From: Tragulus kanchil
Taxonomy: Eukaryota > Chordata > Mammalia > Artiodactyla > Tragulidae
Direction: 5' to 3'
Length of the DNA stretch: 64,000 bases
Assembly (NCBI GenBank): GCA_022376925.1
Contig: JAIOJX010000024.1
Coordinates: forward strand, 169,101,108 to 169,165,107
The notes below the pieces were generated by a model, which saw nothing but the letters and a program-made list of their open reading frames with translations, was not told the origin of the DNA and made no database searches. Position numbers and translations under genes: made by a program. Shown in pieces: positions 47,361 through 58,439 of this stretch; the first letter of the stretch is position 1; the number at the start of each line of letters is the position of its first letter.

Positions 47361-48180
47361 TGGACCTCATTCTTGCCGTTGATTGAAACTCGTCAAAAGG
47401 TACCTAGCACCCAGGTCAATTTCAGACCCAGCTATACTATTTTCTTTTTTTAAAGATTTATTTATTTATTTATTTTGGGCGGGGGTCGGGTTGGGGAGGG
47501 AGGGGAGCGGGCGGGCCACTTCTATTGGTCTTTCATTTCTCTATTTTCATCCGTCTTTGTTCTTTTGGCTCCTGCAGGCCTCCCATCGCAGTGGCCTCTC
47601 TTGTCGCGGAGCACCGGCTCTGGGCGCATGCGCTCTAGAGCTCCGGCTCGGTGATTGGACACATCCGTCCAGCCGCTCCGCGGCATGTGGGATCCTCCCA
47701 GGCCAGGGCTCGAACCGGCGCCCCTTGCACTGCAAGGCGGTGTCCTTACCCACTGGACCACCAGGGAAGCCCTGGACCTCATTCTTGCCGTTGATTGAAA
47801 CTCGTCAAAAGGTACCTAGCACCCAGGTCAATTTCAGACCCAGCTATACTATTTTCTTTTTTTAAAGATTTATTTATTTATTTATTTTGGGCGGGGGTCG
47901 GGTTGGGGAGGGAGGGGAGCGGGCGGGCCACTTCTATTGGTCTTTCATTTCTCTATTTTCATCCGTCTTTGTTCTTTTGGCTCCTGCAGGCCTCCCATCG
48001 CAGTGGCCTCTCTTGTCGCGGAGCACCGGCTCTGGGCGCATGCGCTCTAGAGCTCCGGCTCGGTGATTGGACACATCCGTCCAGCCGCTCCGCGGCATGT
48101 GGGATCCTCCCAGGCCAGGGCTCGAACCGGCGCCCCTTGCACTGCAAGGCGGTGTCCTTACCCACTGGACCACCAGGGAA
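47357..48180 (+). repeat. 412-bp tandem duplication between SINEs
   Basis: Unit 47357-47768 is repeated at 47769-48180. Each unit holds an 80-90 bp spacer and one SINE. The breakpoints lie in the head end of adjacent identical SINEs, so homology-driven unequal exchange or assembly slippage between SINEs fits. Confidence 0.9.
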
Positions 48181-48183
48181 GCC
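47448..48183 (-). mobile_element. Young CHR-type SINE, copies S8 and S8'
   Basis: S8 spans about 47448-47768 and its duplicate about 47860-48183. Together they are flanked by one target-site duplication (CCCAGCTATACT at about 47427 and 48184), so they represent a single insertion event later duplicated. Confidence 0.92.
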
Positions 48184-48385
48184 CCCAGCTATACTGTTTT
48201 CTATGCTCAAGTAACAGGCCTTGCCCTTCTCCGCACTTTCCCCAGCACGCGTCACCGCAGTATTCCCACGCGCCCACTCCGATGGCTCGTCGCTCTTCCA
48301 GCAGCCACGCTGCCCCGTGGCCTCACCCCACAGCACCGCCCCCCACTGCCTCTCCTGCCACAGAAGCCAAAAATGCCAAGAGCGC
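48184..48385. other. No gene recognised
   Basis: C-rich unique-looking stretch. A 170-codon frame (48063-48575) starts inside the SINE and is not credible as a gene. Confidence 0.4.
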
Positions 48386-50691
48386 TGCTGTGGTCAGTGG
48401 GCGGGTTGGAAAAGAATTTCCAGTGATGAGGCAGGATGAGAGGAGAACAGAGTTTGCCAGAGTGGGAGACGCTGTTTGTAGAGCGGACCAGCTGGAGGCA
48501 GAGCCGCTTCCACAGGCTTGCAGCCAACTTTTACAACCTCAAGACAATAAATTCCTACTGGAATGGTGGCATTAGGTGATTGATTAGGATGCTATAGGGT
48601 GGATGGTAGGGTGATTATTTTCTATCTGGTTTAGATCTGAAGGCTCGTGGCAACAGTTGGGGCTACGCGGCTTGGTTAGTTGCAGAAATTTTTATCCTGT
48701 GTCCTTAGTACAGGGCTCCACACCTGCGACCTTGGCGTGGGGCTCCACGCTCGCCTCTCAGACTCTGCAGGCTGGAGTGCGGGCGCGGGGCCTGATCCTG
48801 GCTGACAGCCTCTGTGCGAGAGCAGTTAGGCAAGATTTCCCCTCCGGCAGATTCGCAGGAGGAAGCTCCTGTCGTGGCCAGGTGGTCTATAACCGCTCAG
48901 CCTTCTGGCTTTTGACCTAAGGAAGGGATCCCGCAGACAAGCTGAGCGAGGCCAAACGGAAACTCGGGAGGCTGGAAAGCACCCTTGTTCTCAGAACTGT
49001 GGTTGAAACACTGCATCTACCCCAGGGTCCATCACTAACCCTTTAAACTGTGATCATGGGAGATAATAAATATCCTTACTGGCTACACGGCTGGTCTCAG
49101 GGCCCTTTTCAGATCTTGAAAATTACCAAGGACCCCAAGAGTTTTTGTCTAAGTGTTTTATGGCTCACCATTTACACCATGTTAGAAAGTGAGACAGAGA
49201 AAAAGTTTAAATATTTATAGGTAAATACAATCAACCCATTTTGATGTTCATATAAGCAACACGAATTTATGAAAAAATAATTATATTTTCCAAAAGAAAA
49301 AGAATTAGTAAGGAAAGTGGCTGTCCTCCCTTTGTTTGCAAATTGCTTAAATATCTGGGCAATGGCTGAATTCTGATAATCATTGCTTCTCACTTGATCT
49401 CTGTGGTGTCACACATCACGTAGCCACTGGAACATCTGCACTTTATGCTGGTGAGGGACTGAAGGGGTCTTGCTCTTACTGTGAAAATGCTTTGGCCTTC
49501 AAGTGTCTCAGGTGCCTGGGGATTCCAAAAAGAGCGTGCTGTGGTCAGTGGGCGGGTTGGAAAAGAATTTCCAGTGATGAGGCAGGATGAGAGGAGAACA
49601 GAGTTTGCCAGAGTGGGAGACGCTGTTTGTAGAGCGGACCAGCTGGAGGCAGAGCCGCTTCCACAGGCTTGCAGCCAACTTTTACAACCTCAAGACAATA
49701 AATTCCTACTGGAATGGTGGCATTAGGTGATTGATTAGGATGCTATAGGGTGGATGGTAGGGTGATTATTTTCTATCTGGTTTAGATCTGAAGGCTCGTG
49801 GCAACAGTTGGGGCTACGCGGCTTGGTTAGTTGCAGAAATTTTTATCCTGTGTCCTTAGTACAGGGCTCCACACCTGCGACCTTGGCGTGGGGCTCCACG
49901 CTCGCCTCTCAGACTCTGCAGGCTGGAGTGCGGGCGCGGGGCCTGATCCTGGCTGACAGCCTCTGTGCGAGAGCAGTTAGGCAAGATTTCCCCTCCGGCA
50001 GATTCGCAGGAGGAAGCTCCTGTCGTGGCCAGGTGGTCTATAACCGCTCAGCCTTCTGGCTTTTGACCTAAGGAAGGGATCCCGCAGACAAGCTGAGCGA
50101 GGCCAAACGGAAACTCGGGAGGCTGGAAAGCACCCTTGTTCTCAGAACTGTGGTTGAAACACTGCATCTACCCCAGGGTCCATCACTAACCCTTTAAACT
50201 GTGATCATGGGAGATAATAAATATCCTTACTGGCTACACGGCTGGTCTCAGGGCCCTTTTCAGATCTTGAAAATTACCAAGGACCCCAAGAGTTTTTGTC
50301 TAAGTGTTTTATGGCTCACCATTTACACCATGTTAGAAAGTGAGACAGAGAAAAAGTTTAAATATTTATAGGTAAATACAATCAACCCATTTTGATGTTC
50401 ATATAAGCAACACGAATTTATGAAAAAATAATTATATTTTCCAAAAGAAAAAGAATTAGTAAGGAAAGTGGCTGTCCTCCCTTTGTTTGCAAATTGCTTA
50501 AATATCTGGGCAATGGCTGAATTCTGATAATCATTGCTTCTCACTTGATCTCTGTGGTGTCACACATCACGTAGCCACTGGAACATCTGCACTTTATGCT
50601 GGTGAGGGACTGAAGGGGTCTTGCTCTTACTGTGAAAATGCTTTGGCCTCATGGGTGCCTTCAATGTGTCTCAGGTGCCCTTGGGGATTCC
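48382..50691 (+). repeat. Direct tandem duplication no. 12, offset 1,151 bp
   Basis: Copy 1 is 48382-49527 and copy 2 is about 49531-50691. Near the junction copy 1 has lost bases ('ggccttcaagtgtctcaggt' against the longer 50645-50680). Otherwise nearly identical. Confidence 0.93.
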
Positions 50692-50712
50692 ACAAATCTC
50701 ACTCTGAGAATG
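49095..50712. mobile_element. Old DNA-transposon fossil (hAT-like), split by duplication
   Basis: From 'ttttcagatcttgaaaatta' the sequence follows a common mammalian non-autonomous DNA transposon: 'tatgaaaaaataattatatt', 'aaagaattagtaaggaaagt', 'tcacacatcacgtagccact', 'gtgagggactgaagggg', ending near 'ctctgagaatggg' at 50712. Identification is from memory of the consensus. Confidence 0.45.
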
Positions 50713-50724
50713 GGTGATCTAATC

Positions 50725-50835
50725 AGTTCTTTCTGGCTGCACCAGGGACGGGTGCATCTTAGGTCCCTGACCAGGTGTCAAACACAAACGGGGAAGTGCT
50801 GAGTTGTAACCACTGGGCCTCCTGGAAATTCCCAT
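50725..50835 (-). mobile_element. Diverged CHR-type SINE, antisense
   Basis: 'ttctggctgcaccagggacg', 'taggtccctgaccaggtgtc' and head complement 'ccactgggcctcctggaaat'. Confidence 0.6.
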
Positions 50836-51044
50836 AAGCGCTTCTCGACTGTATATTCTCCCCTTGTAGTGAAAGTCCTGTGGCTGGTAACACCTCAGGG
50901 TTGTTGTCTCTGTTCCTTCCAGGCCTCCTCCCCTCCCATAGCCTCCCCTGCATTCCCTCCCTGAGGTCCTCGCCTGACTCCCTCCCACTTCACTTCCACC
51001 TGGTGACTGTTTCCTCACATAGCATGTGTCTCTACCCTACACTT

Positions 51045-51262
51045 TTAGGGCTTCTAGGTGGCACTAGTGGTAAAGAGCCCACATGCCCGTGCAGGAGTCG
51101 TAAGTCATGACCTCGATCCCTGGGTCGGGAAGATCCCTAGAGGACGGTGTGGCCACCCACTCCAGTATTCTTGTCTGGAGAATCCCTTGGACAGAGGAGG
51201 CTGGCGGGCTACAGTCCGTGGGGTCACACAGAGTCAGACACGACTGAAGAGACTTAGCAGCC
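51045..51262 (+). mobile_element. Bov-tA SINE
   Basis: Sense: 'gggcttctaggtggcactag', 'cgatccctgggtcgggaaga', 'ccactccagtattcttgtct', 'gcgggctacagtccgtgggg', ending 'gagtcagacacgactgaaga'. Confidence 0.9.
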
Positions 51263-51944
51263 ACACACTTATCGCTTAAGAATATAGGGTTCACATGAGC
51301 AGGTGTTTTGTTCTCTTCGCCAGGATGAGCATTCAATAAACATCTGTAAAATGAATGCGTGAGTGAATAAAATGTGAATAATGATATAAGGGCTCTCTAG
51401 AATATATTCTAATTGATGTGGAAAATGAGTCATTTTCCAGAAGATAGAAGGATGGTTGCTGTAGGCCTGGGTCAGGGATACAGAGGAGGGATGACTTCAT
51501 CAATATAGAATTTCAACTGGAAAAAATGAAAAACATTCTAAAGGTGGCTATGTGGTGATAGCTGTACAACTCTGTGAATGTGGTTAGTGCCGCACAACTG
51601 TACTCTTTAAAATGGTTAAAATGATAAGTCTTCTGTCACAATGAAAAAGGTCAGTTACTTGCAAACATTAGGGCTTTATCACAAGGAACAAATGACCAAC
51701 AATACAGTCACACCTGAAGCAGTAGCTACAGCTACTAAAACACTGATTATTTTCATCATCACCACAAGTCCTGGCTCAGTGATTTCTTGGATTCATTTGC
51801 AAAAATTGTCACTCAAAGTCAGTTGCTCTTCACAACTGAGTCGCTGGGGAAGGGTGGGGCACCCCTTTGCCCGAGAGCGGGGGAACCTGCCCTGGGCGGC
51901 TTCATCCTACGGCGGAAATAAGATCTCAGCCCGGCCACACCCAC

Positions 51945-52005
51945 CACGCGCGCACACGCACACTCGACGGCGCTCGCGCGCGCGCGCACACACACACGGC
52001 GTGTC
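51945..52005. repeat. Alternating (CG)n/(CA)n tract
   Basis: Includes 'cgctcgcgcgcgcgcgcaca' followed by CA repeats. The alternating purine-pyrimidine pattern is prone to Z-DNA. It lies in a CpG-rich stretch (51840-52380) that has no recognisable gene. Confidence 0.8.
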
Positions 52006-52542
52006 AGCACGCAGCCTGTCCATTTTGGCCGCAGAGGCATGGATTTTTGGGTTCCTCGGCTTCTGAGCTGCTCTTGGCGCCAGGCCATCGGGGGAGACGG
52101 GGCGTGTACACCAGTCCATCGAACTTGAGCTGGACCCATCAAGGACACAAAATCCAGACCGTCCCGCCCTCTCCCACACAGGGAGCAGACAAAGTTTCAT
52201 TGATGCAAAAGCGTGAAAGCTTCAGGAGGTCCACGGGAGGAGACTTGGCACAAGCAGGCATGACTGACCCTGGACGGGGGCACCCGGCTGGTTACGATCC
52301 CGACCTCCGCTCAGTCCCGCCCCGGGCTTTCCCGTGGGGCCAAAGACGGGCAGCTCCACCCTGTCGGCTTCCCTAGCGCCTGCAGGTCCTCTCGAAAGAG
52401 CACCACCTGGGGAAAAATGCTCATGCTGTGATAGTAAATGAAAAGTCAAGATAAAAAGATTAAACCATGCATTGAGAAACCAGACCAGGAAGAAACAGAT
52501 TACGGGGTACTATCAGTGATATTCTCCGGGTGGTTGGGTTTG

Positions 52543-52640
52543 TTGCTGTTCAGTCACTCAGTGTGTCTGACTCTCTGCGACTCTGTGGACTGCAGCACGC
52601 CAGGCTTCCCTGTCCTTTACCGGAGCTTGCTCAAACAGAT
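52543..52640 (-). mobile_element. BovB/Bov-A 3' end fragment, antisense
   Basis: 'ctgttcagtcactcagtgtg', 'ctgactctctgcgactctgt' and 'gcagcacgccaggcttccct', the 3' terminal part of BovB shared with Bov-A. Confidence 0.8.
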
Positions 52641-52689
52641 GACAGGTAATCATTTGTCTCCTGTTCACATTTTTTTTCCCTGTGGTTTT

Positions 52690-53690
52690 AAAATTTCCTA
52701 CAACTAAAAGGGGTTATTCAACAGTCATAAATGTGTTTGGACTCCACCAACGCAATAGTCCCTCAGCACGGGAGAGGGTCTGGGCCAGAGAATGGAGGTC
52801 CTGTTGGAGGTCCAGGCACTGTCGTGCCCTCCAAGGCCACCATCGGGAGCAGGAGCAGTGGGGACAAAGGACAGGGGGACAGTCGATACTTAGGCAAAGA
52901 AGGGAGGACCGAGGTCAGCTTCAACAGTGACAGATGAGCCGGTTGGAATCAAGCCGGGAAGTGGAACAAAGAGGGTCTAGGGCCCACCTTCACCAGAGAG
53001 GCCAGGGAGCTCCTCTGAGACAGGACGGTTGAGCAGAGGCCCAAGCGGAGGAAGGAGCGCGAGGAGAGCCAGGCGTGCGGGTCTGGGCAGAGTGTCTCAG
53101 GGGACAGATGCGAGCCCATGAAACGTGCTGACCTGAGATGCATCCACGCACTCGAGGAACGAGGGCAGAGCTGGACATATCCAACTAGATATTTAAGTAG
53201 AAATGAGTTGCTGGTTGGAGTCTGAGGTTCAAGGGAGGAAGGCAAGGTAGAAAATAGTGACTCGAAAGTCGTCAGCCCAGACGTATGTCCAAAGCCATGG
53301 GACTGGGTGAGAGCCTCTGGGGAGAGGGCCCGGGTGGAGACGTGGAGATGGTGCAGAGAGACACAGACCCTCTGCGCCCAGCTGCGGGTCTGACGATGTC
53401 GCTGGAGAGACAGCCACGGAGGCAGGGTGCGAGGGTGACGCTGCCATAGGAACCGAGAGGAGGCTTCACCAAGGCAGCGGAGCCAAGTGCCCCTGAGACC
53501 CAGGAAGGACACAGGACGCCCGGCCAGCCCCCCGCCCACGGGCGTCCTCCAAAGGGCCTCTTCTGAAGGACGGTGGAGATGAAGGACAGGTCACAGGGCG
53601 CACAGGAGGCAAGAGAGGGGCGCAGCAGACCCCGTGAACAAGACCGTGGGAAGTGCTCGTGGTGAAGCCTCCGCCACTGCCTGGCCCCCG
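52690..53690. other. Purine-rich unassigned DNA, possibly an old repeat
   Basis: 'actagatatttaagtagaaa', 'gttggagtctgaggttcaag' and 'ccaaagccatgggactgggt' recall a widespread ancient mammalian interspersed repeat, but I cannot name it. A 196-codon minus-strand frame (52949-53539) has no domain. Confidence 0.35.
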
Positions 53691-53701
53691 TTCGCTTTCT
53701 G

Positions 53702-53922
53702 TCGCTGTTCAGTCACTCAGTCATGTCTGGCTCTTTGAGGCCCCGAGGACCGTGGCCCCCCAGACTCCTCGGCCCGTGGGATTTCCCAGGCAGGAGTACT
53801 GGCGTGGGGGCCACTGTCGAAGCCGGAGGCTCCTCCTGACGCGGGGATCGAGTCTGTGTCTCTTGGGTCTCCTGCGCTGGCAGGCGGTTCTTCACCACCA
53901 GCGCCGCCAGGGAAGCCCCTCA
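53702..53922 (-). mobile_element. Bov-tA SINE, antisense
   Basis: 'cgctgttcagtcactcagtc', 'tgtctggctctttgaggccc', 'gggatttcccaggcaggagt' and head complement 'cgccgccagggaagcccc'. CpG-rich version. Confidence 0.88.
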
Positions 53923-54371
53923 CCGTCTTGCACCTCTTATCCTGAAGAGCATGGGGAGGTCTGCATTTGCTATGTACCATCCTTACAATCCCAAGAGCAT
54001 AGTAGTTTATTACAGATAAAATACGGTGATCACTAAGAGTTTTAGATGGCTTAAAATTATGTGGGTAGTAGTACCTACGATCTTAGCCTGAGAAAACGCA
54101 GCCTGAGGAGGAAGCTTATGTGCTACCAATGTATCAGGGAGCAGAATTCCAGGGAGCAGGCGTGCGGGACCAGGGGAGGGAGGCTCGGAAGGAGGGGAGG
54201 CCCTACCTGGAGGAAGACGCGCTGTCAGAGCCGTCGCGGCTCCCTGGACCCCCTGCAGCACTGGCGTGTGACACCAGAATGACTGCTCATCACTGATGAG
54301 AATTTAACTGCCATCCATATGATTAACCCTTGCTCTCCTCTTAGGCAGACATATACACCGTCAGAAAAAGC

Positions 54372-54520
54372 ATTTTTTTTTTTAATTATTATTTATTTAT
54401 TTGGCTCCACTGGGTCTTAGTTGCGGCATGTGGGATCTAGTTCCCTGACCAGGGATCGAACCTAGGCCCCCTGCATTGGGGACACAAAGTCTTAACCACT
54501 GGACCACCAGGGAAGTCCCA
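54372..54520 (-). mobile_element. CHR-1-type SINE, antisense
   Basis: Starts (T)n and 'attatttatttatttggctc', then 'ggtcttagttgcggcatgtg', 'cagggatcgaacctaggccc' and 'aaccactggaccaccaggga'. 'cagaaaaagcat' occurs on both sides (54362-54373 and 54519-54530), a 12-bp target-site duplication. Confidence 0.9.
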
Positions 54521-54637
54521 GAAAAAGCATTGTATGTATGTATTATTTCTCATTGTATTTCTCATTATAGTAAAATATGCTAACACAAAATGTACCTTGA
54601 AACGTTTTTTAAGCATAGAAAAAGTATTTAAAACTTG

Positions 54638-54745
54638 AGTGACAGTCGCTCAGTATGTCTGACTCTTTGCAACACCATGGACCATAGCCCCCCAAGGCTG
54701 CTCTGTCCATAGAATTTCCAGGCAGGAATGCTGGAGTGGGTTGTC
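54638..54745 (-). mobile_element. Truncated Bov-A SINE, antisense
   Basis: 'cagtcgctcagtatgtctga' to 'caggaatgctggagtgggtt'. Perfect 12-bp target-site duplication ATTTAAAACTTG at 54626-54637 and 54746-54757. Confidence 0.92.
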
Positions 54746-55094
54746 ATTTAAAACTTGGAAATAGGTAAACGAGATCGCTGGGCTTCTTTCAGAGCAGTAC
54801 TGATTCCGACTTTGTGCTATTTTGAAATTCTATAAGAGCAGAGATTAATCTATATTTCTGTCCACTAATGATGCAGATAATACCTGTCTGGCAAAACTGA
54901 TAACCTCAGGATGTCACATGGACATGGGATGCTACATTTGACATTAATACCTAGTAAGCCGTTTTCTTTTTATACAAATATCCATTTGAACATGTTTTAA
55001 CATCTGACTGATTCCTTTATTAATTAATTGTAAGTTGAATAAAATCCTGCCATTTGTGTATTTTATATTCACAGGCGTTGTGATTTTACATTCT

Positions 55095-55745
55095 TGGAAA
55101 AAAAAAAAACAACTAAGGTGAAGTTCACATAGCATAAAATTAACCATTTTAAAGTAAAGAATTTAGTGGAAAATAGTACAATTACAATGTTGTACAGCCA
55201 CCGCATTGGCCTAGTTTCGTAACATTGTCACAAAATGAAGCCACTGATACATTAAACAGTTGCTTCCAAGCCCTCCTTCTCCTTGGCACTGGTTAGCGCC
55301 GATCTGCTTTTTCAGTTGAAGTTCTCCAAAGCCTATATTTTCCTGAAAACTCTAATAGTAGGCATCCAGACATTTGGGTCTTTATGCTATTTGGAGTTTA
55401 CTTCCTGTGTCTGGTGATAAAGGGGGTCTCCCAAGTTCATGCTGGTTTTTGGGGTTTTTTTAGGAACCTCCATGCTGTCTTCCAAAGTGGCCGTGACTGA
55501 CTGACGCCGCCGGGATCAGGAGTGAAGGGCTCTCTTCGCTCCACTCCACACCCTTCAAGCGCTTATCGTTTCTAGAGTTCTGACAATGGCCATTCCAACC
55601 AGCATGAGGTGATACCTTGTTATGATTTGCATTTCTCTAATATTTCGTGTTGTTGGCATCTTTTCATGTAATTTTTAAAAGGATGTGTGAGTTAAACTTA
55701 CTTCTTGAAACTGGATTCCTGAACAACTGTCCAGTTTTTAATTCT
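55095..55745 (-). mobile_element. L1 remnant, antisense
   Basis: 'gtgaagttcacatagcataa', 'aattacaatgttgtacagcc', 'aggaacctccatgctgtctt', 'accagcatgaggtgatacct' and 'gcatttctctaatatttcgt', all antisense L1 3' region blocks. Confidence 0.75.
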
Positions 55746-55746
55746 T

Positions 55747-57915
55747 TTTCGACGACCCTAAGATAGCATTGGAAGGCAGGTGCTCCTTACTCACAGCCGC
55801 AGGAGAAGTGGGGATCTTTAGGGCCCCTCAGCACAGATTTTATGGTTGTTATTACAGAAAATGGCCACAAGGGAGCAGCATATTTTTATGCTGCACATTT
55901 TCTTTGGAATTTCTTTTATATTTCGTGTTAGTGTTGACTTCCCAGTTGTGTTTTCTTTTTTAAAATTTCTGTGTGTGTGTGTGGAGGAACTTAATTCAGT
56001 TATAGATATTGAAAGACTGGAAAATCAGATAACCTGGTTTCAACCGACTAGGTTGTTCCACCCAAAGGCAGGCAAACATCCTCCCTGAGGCCCCCTCCCG
56101 CCGAATGGCACTCCCTGGAATTTCTACTGAGCCGAATGAAAGAAATCTCACAGGTCGCTATTCATCAGATGCTCCTTCAGCCCTATTCCCGACTGCCCAC
56201 CAGCCCATCACCCTCAGACCAGCCTTAGACTCCCCATGCCCAAACAAAGACTCAGCAAGAAGTAGCCAGACAAAGTTCGGCGCCCTATATCACCAAAAAG
56301 GCTGGAATGTTGGGTTGGTAGGCTATTAAAGGGTTAACACGGCAGTCGGAGATTCCCCAGCTCTAAATAGTCATAAGAAAGGGCCAGTTGTTAGGGTCAA
56401 CACCGCGACCAGAGACTCCCCGGCATTAAATCAGGGGGTCAGTTGCTTGCCTGCTGGCGCCTGAGAGTCTCCTTAGACCTGCGATAAGGAGATAGCCTTG
56501 GCCATAAAGATTCCTCTGGAAAGTGTCAAGGACTTCACACCCCCAGCCCGCGGACACCTCAAGGATAGTGGGCTCATCACTGGACTTCCTGCCAATCATA
56601 TAGCCAATCGTGTAATGCCTGATGTGCCCGCCAAACATATAGCCAATCGTATGTTGCCTAATGTACTTGCGTTAATTTGAAACTTTGCCCTATAAAAACC
56701 CCGGAATCCTCGGCGAGGGCGTGCAGCTTGTTCGACCAGGCTGACACCCGAGTGCGCACTCGCTCAATAAAATACTGCTCTTGCTTTTGCAGCTCTTGGT
56801 CTGGCCTTTGAGTCTCGGGGACCCCTGGAGTTTCGACGACCCTAAGATAGCATTGGAAGGCAGGTGCTCCTTACTCACAGCCGCAGGAGAAGTGGGGATC
56901 TTTAGGGCCCCTCAGCACAGATTTTATGGTTGTTATTACAGAAAATGGCCACAAGGGAGCAGCATATTTTTATGCTGCACATTTTCTTTGGAATTTCTTT
57001 TATATTTCGTGTTAGTGTTGACTTCCCAGTTGTGTTTTCTTTTTTAAAATTTCTGTGTGTGTGTGTGGAGGAACTTAATTCAGTTATAGATATTGAAAGA
57101 CTGGAAAATCAGATAACCTGGTTTCAACCGACTAGGTTGTTCCACCCAAAGGCAGGCAAACATCCTCCCTGAGGCCCCCTCCCGCCGAATGGCACTCCCT
57201 GGAATTTCTACTGAGCCGAATGAAAGAAATCTCACAGGTCGCTATTCATCAGATGCTCCTTCAGCCCTATTCCCGACTGCCCACCAGCCCATCACCCTCA
57301 GACCAGCCTTAGACTCCCCATGCCCAAACAAAGACTCAGCAAGAAGTAGCCAGACAAAGTTCGGCGCCCTATATCACCAAAAAGGCTGGAATGTTGGGTT
57401 GGTAGGCTATTAAAGGGTTAACACGGCAGTCGGAGATTCCCCAGCTCTAAATAGTCATAAGAAAGGGCCAGTTGTTAGGGTCAACACCGCGACCAGAGAC
57501 TCCCCGGCATTAAATCAGGGGGTCAGTTGCTTGCCTGCTGGCGCCTGAGAGTCTCCTTAGACCTGCGATAAGGAGATAGCCTTGGCCATAAAGATTCCTC
57601 TGGAAAGTGTCAAGGACTTCACACCCCCAGCCCGCGGACACCTCAAGGATAGTGGGCTCATCACTGGACTTCCTGCCAATCATATAGCCAATCGTGTAAT
57701 GCCTGATGTGCCCGCCAAACATATAGCCAATCGTATGTTGCCTAATGTACTTGCGTTAATTTGAAACTTTGCCCTATAAAAACCCCGGAATCCTCGGCGA
57801 GGGCGTGCAGCTTGTTCGACCAGGCTGACACCCGAGTGCGCACTCGCTCAATAAAATACTGCTCTTGCTTTTGCAGCTCTTGGTCTGGCCTTTGAGTCTC
57901 GGGGACCCCCTGGAG
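55747..57915 (+). repeat. Direct tandem duplication no. 13, unit 1,084 bp
   Basis: Copy 1 is 55747-56830 and copy 2 is 56831-57915. The only obvious difference is one C in a C run near the end (56824 versus 57910). The unit cuts an LTR before its U5 end, so copy 1 has an incomplete LTR. Confidence 0.94.
56105..56307 (+). pseudogene. ERV 3' internal remnant with polypurine tract
   Basis: The last 200 bp before the LTR look like the 3' end of a class I ERV (env end or 3' untranslated part), with 'ccctatatcaccaaaaaggc' and a degraded polypurine tract (AAAAAGGCTGGAA, 56295-56307) just before the LTR TG. No env domain can be defended. Second copy 57189-57391. Confidence 0.5.
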
Positions 57916-57953
57916 ATCTCTGCTCCCTCCCATCGGGGAAACGGAGTTTAACA
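57392..57953 (+). mobile_element. ERV 3' LTR (type A)
   Basis: TG...CA, about 562 bp. U3 has three CCAAT boxes within direct repeats of 'catatagccaatcgt', a CTATAAAAAC TATA box, AATAAA at 57850-57855, and U5 ending 'gagtttaaca'. It is followed directly by L1 sequence. The first copy (56308-56830) lacks the U5 end because of duplication 13. Its U3 start matches the 5' LTR at 60455. Confidence 0.82.
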
Positions 57954-58430
57954 GATATGCATATATCTATTCTTTGCAGAGCTCTTTTTCCCATAAAGGT
58001 TTTTGCAGTGTGTTCAGTAAACTTTCCTGTGCTATTCAGTACGGTTTTCGATTATCTATAGTATACATATTAATGTGTACATGTTAATTACAAATTCCTC
58101 AGGTATGCCTGCCCCATAATACTTTTTTTGGATGGTCATAAGTTAGTTTTCTAAGTTTGCGAGTCTGTTTCTCTTCTGTAAATGAGTTCTTTTGTATGAA
58201 TCTATAGATTCCACCTGCTAGTGATACATCATGGTATTTTTCTTTCTCTGGTTTCCTTTATTTAGTATGATAATCACTCGATCTATGCCTGCTGCTGCCG
58301 ATTATCTCGTTCTATTTTATGTGCGAGTAGTATTTTTGTGTAGAGGTATGGCGTTTAGTCTTATTTTTCTGTGGATTTTGGTTGATTCTGTGTATTGGCT
58401 ATTGTAAGTCACACTGCCCTGAAAACGTTG
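57954..58430 (-). mobile_element. L1 3' end, antisense
   Basis: 'gatatgcatatatctattct', 'cctgtgctattcagtacggt', 'ataagttagttttctaagtt', 'cacctgctagtgatacatca' and 'tagtatgataatcactcgat' follow the ruminant L1 3' UTR in antisense order. Confidence 0.82.
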
Positions 58431-58439
58431 GCTGTCAAC

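Noticed and set aside
7528..48183. tRNA-Glu-like sequences with A and B boxes
   Set aside because: They are heads of SINEs with tails and target duplications, not tRNA genes; cloverleaf stems are degraded.
52949..53539. 196-codon minus-strand frame
   Set aside because: Purine-rich skew on the + strand favours long open frames; low-complexity Ser/Leu/Arg/Pro composition and no domain.
5006..57915. A novel 1.1-kb tandem-duplicating system
   Set aside because: Fixed length with unrelated content, near identity and damaged junctions fit an assembly artefact better than any mechanism.
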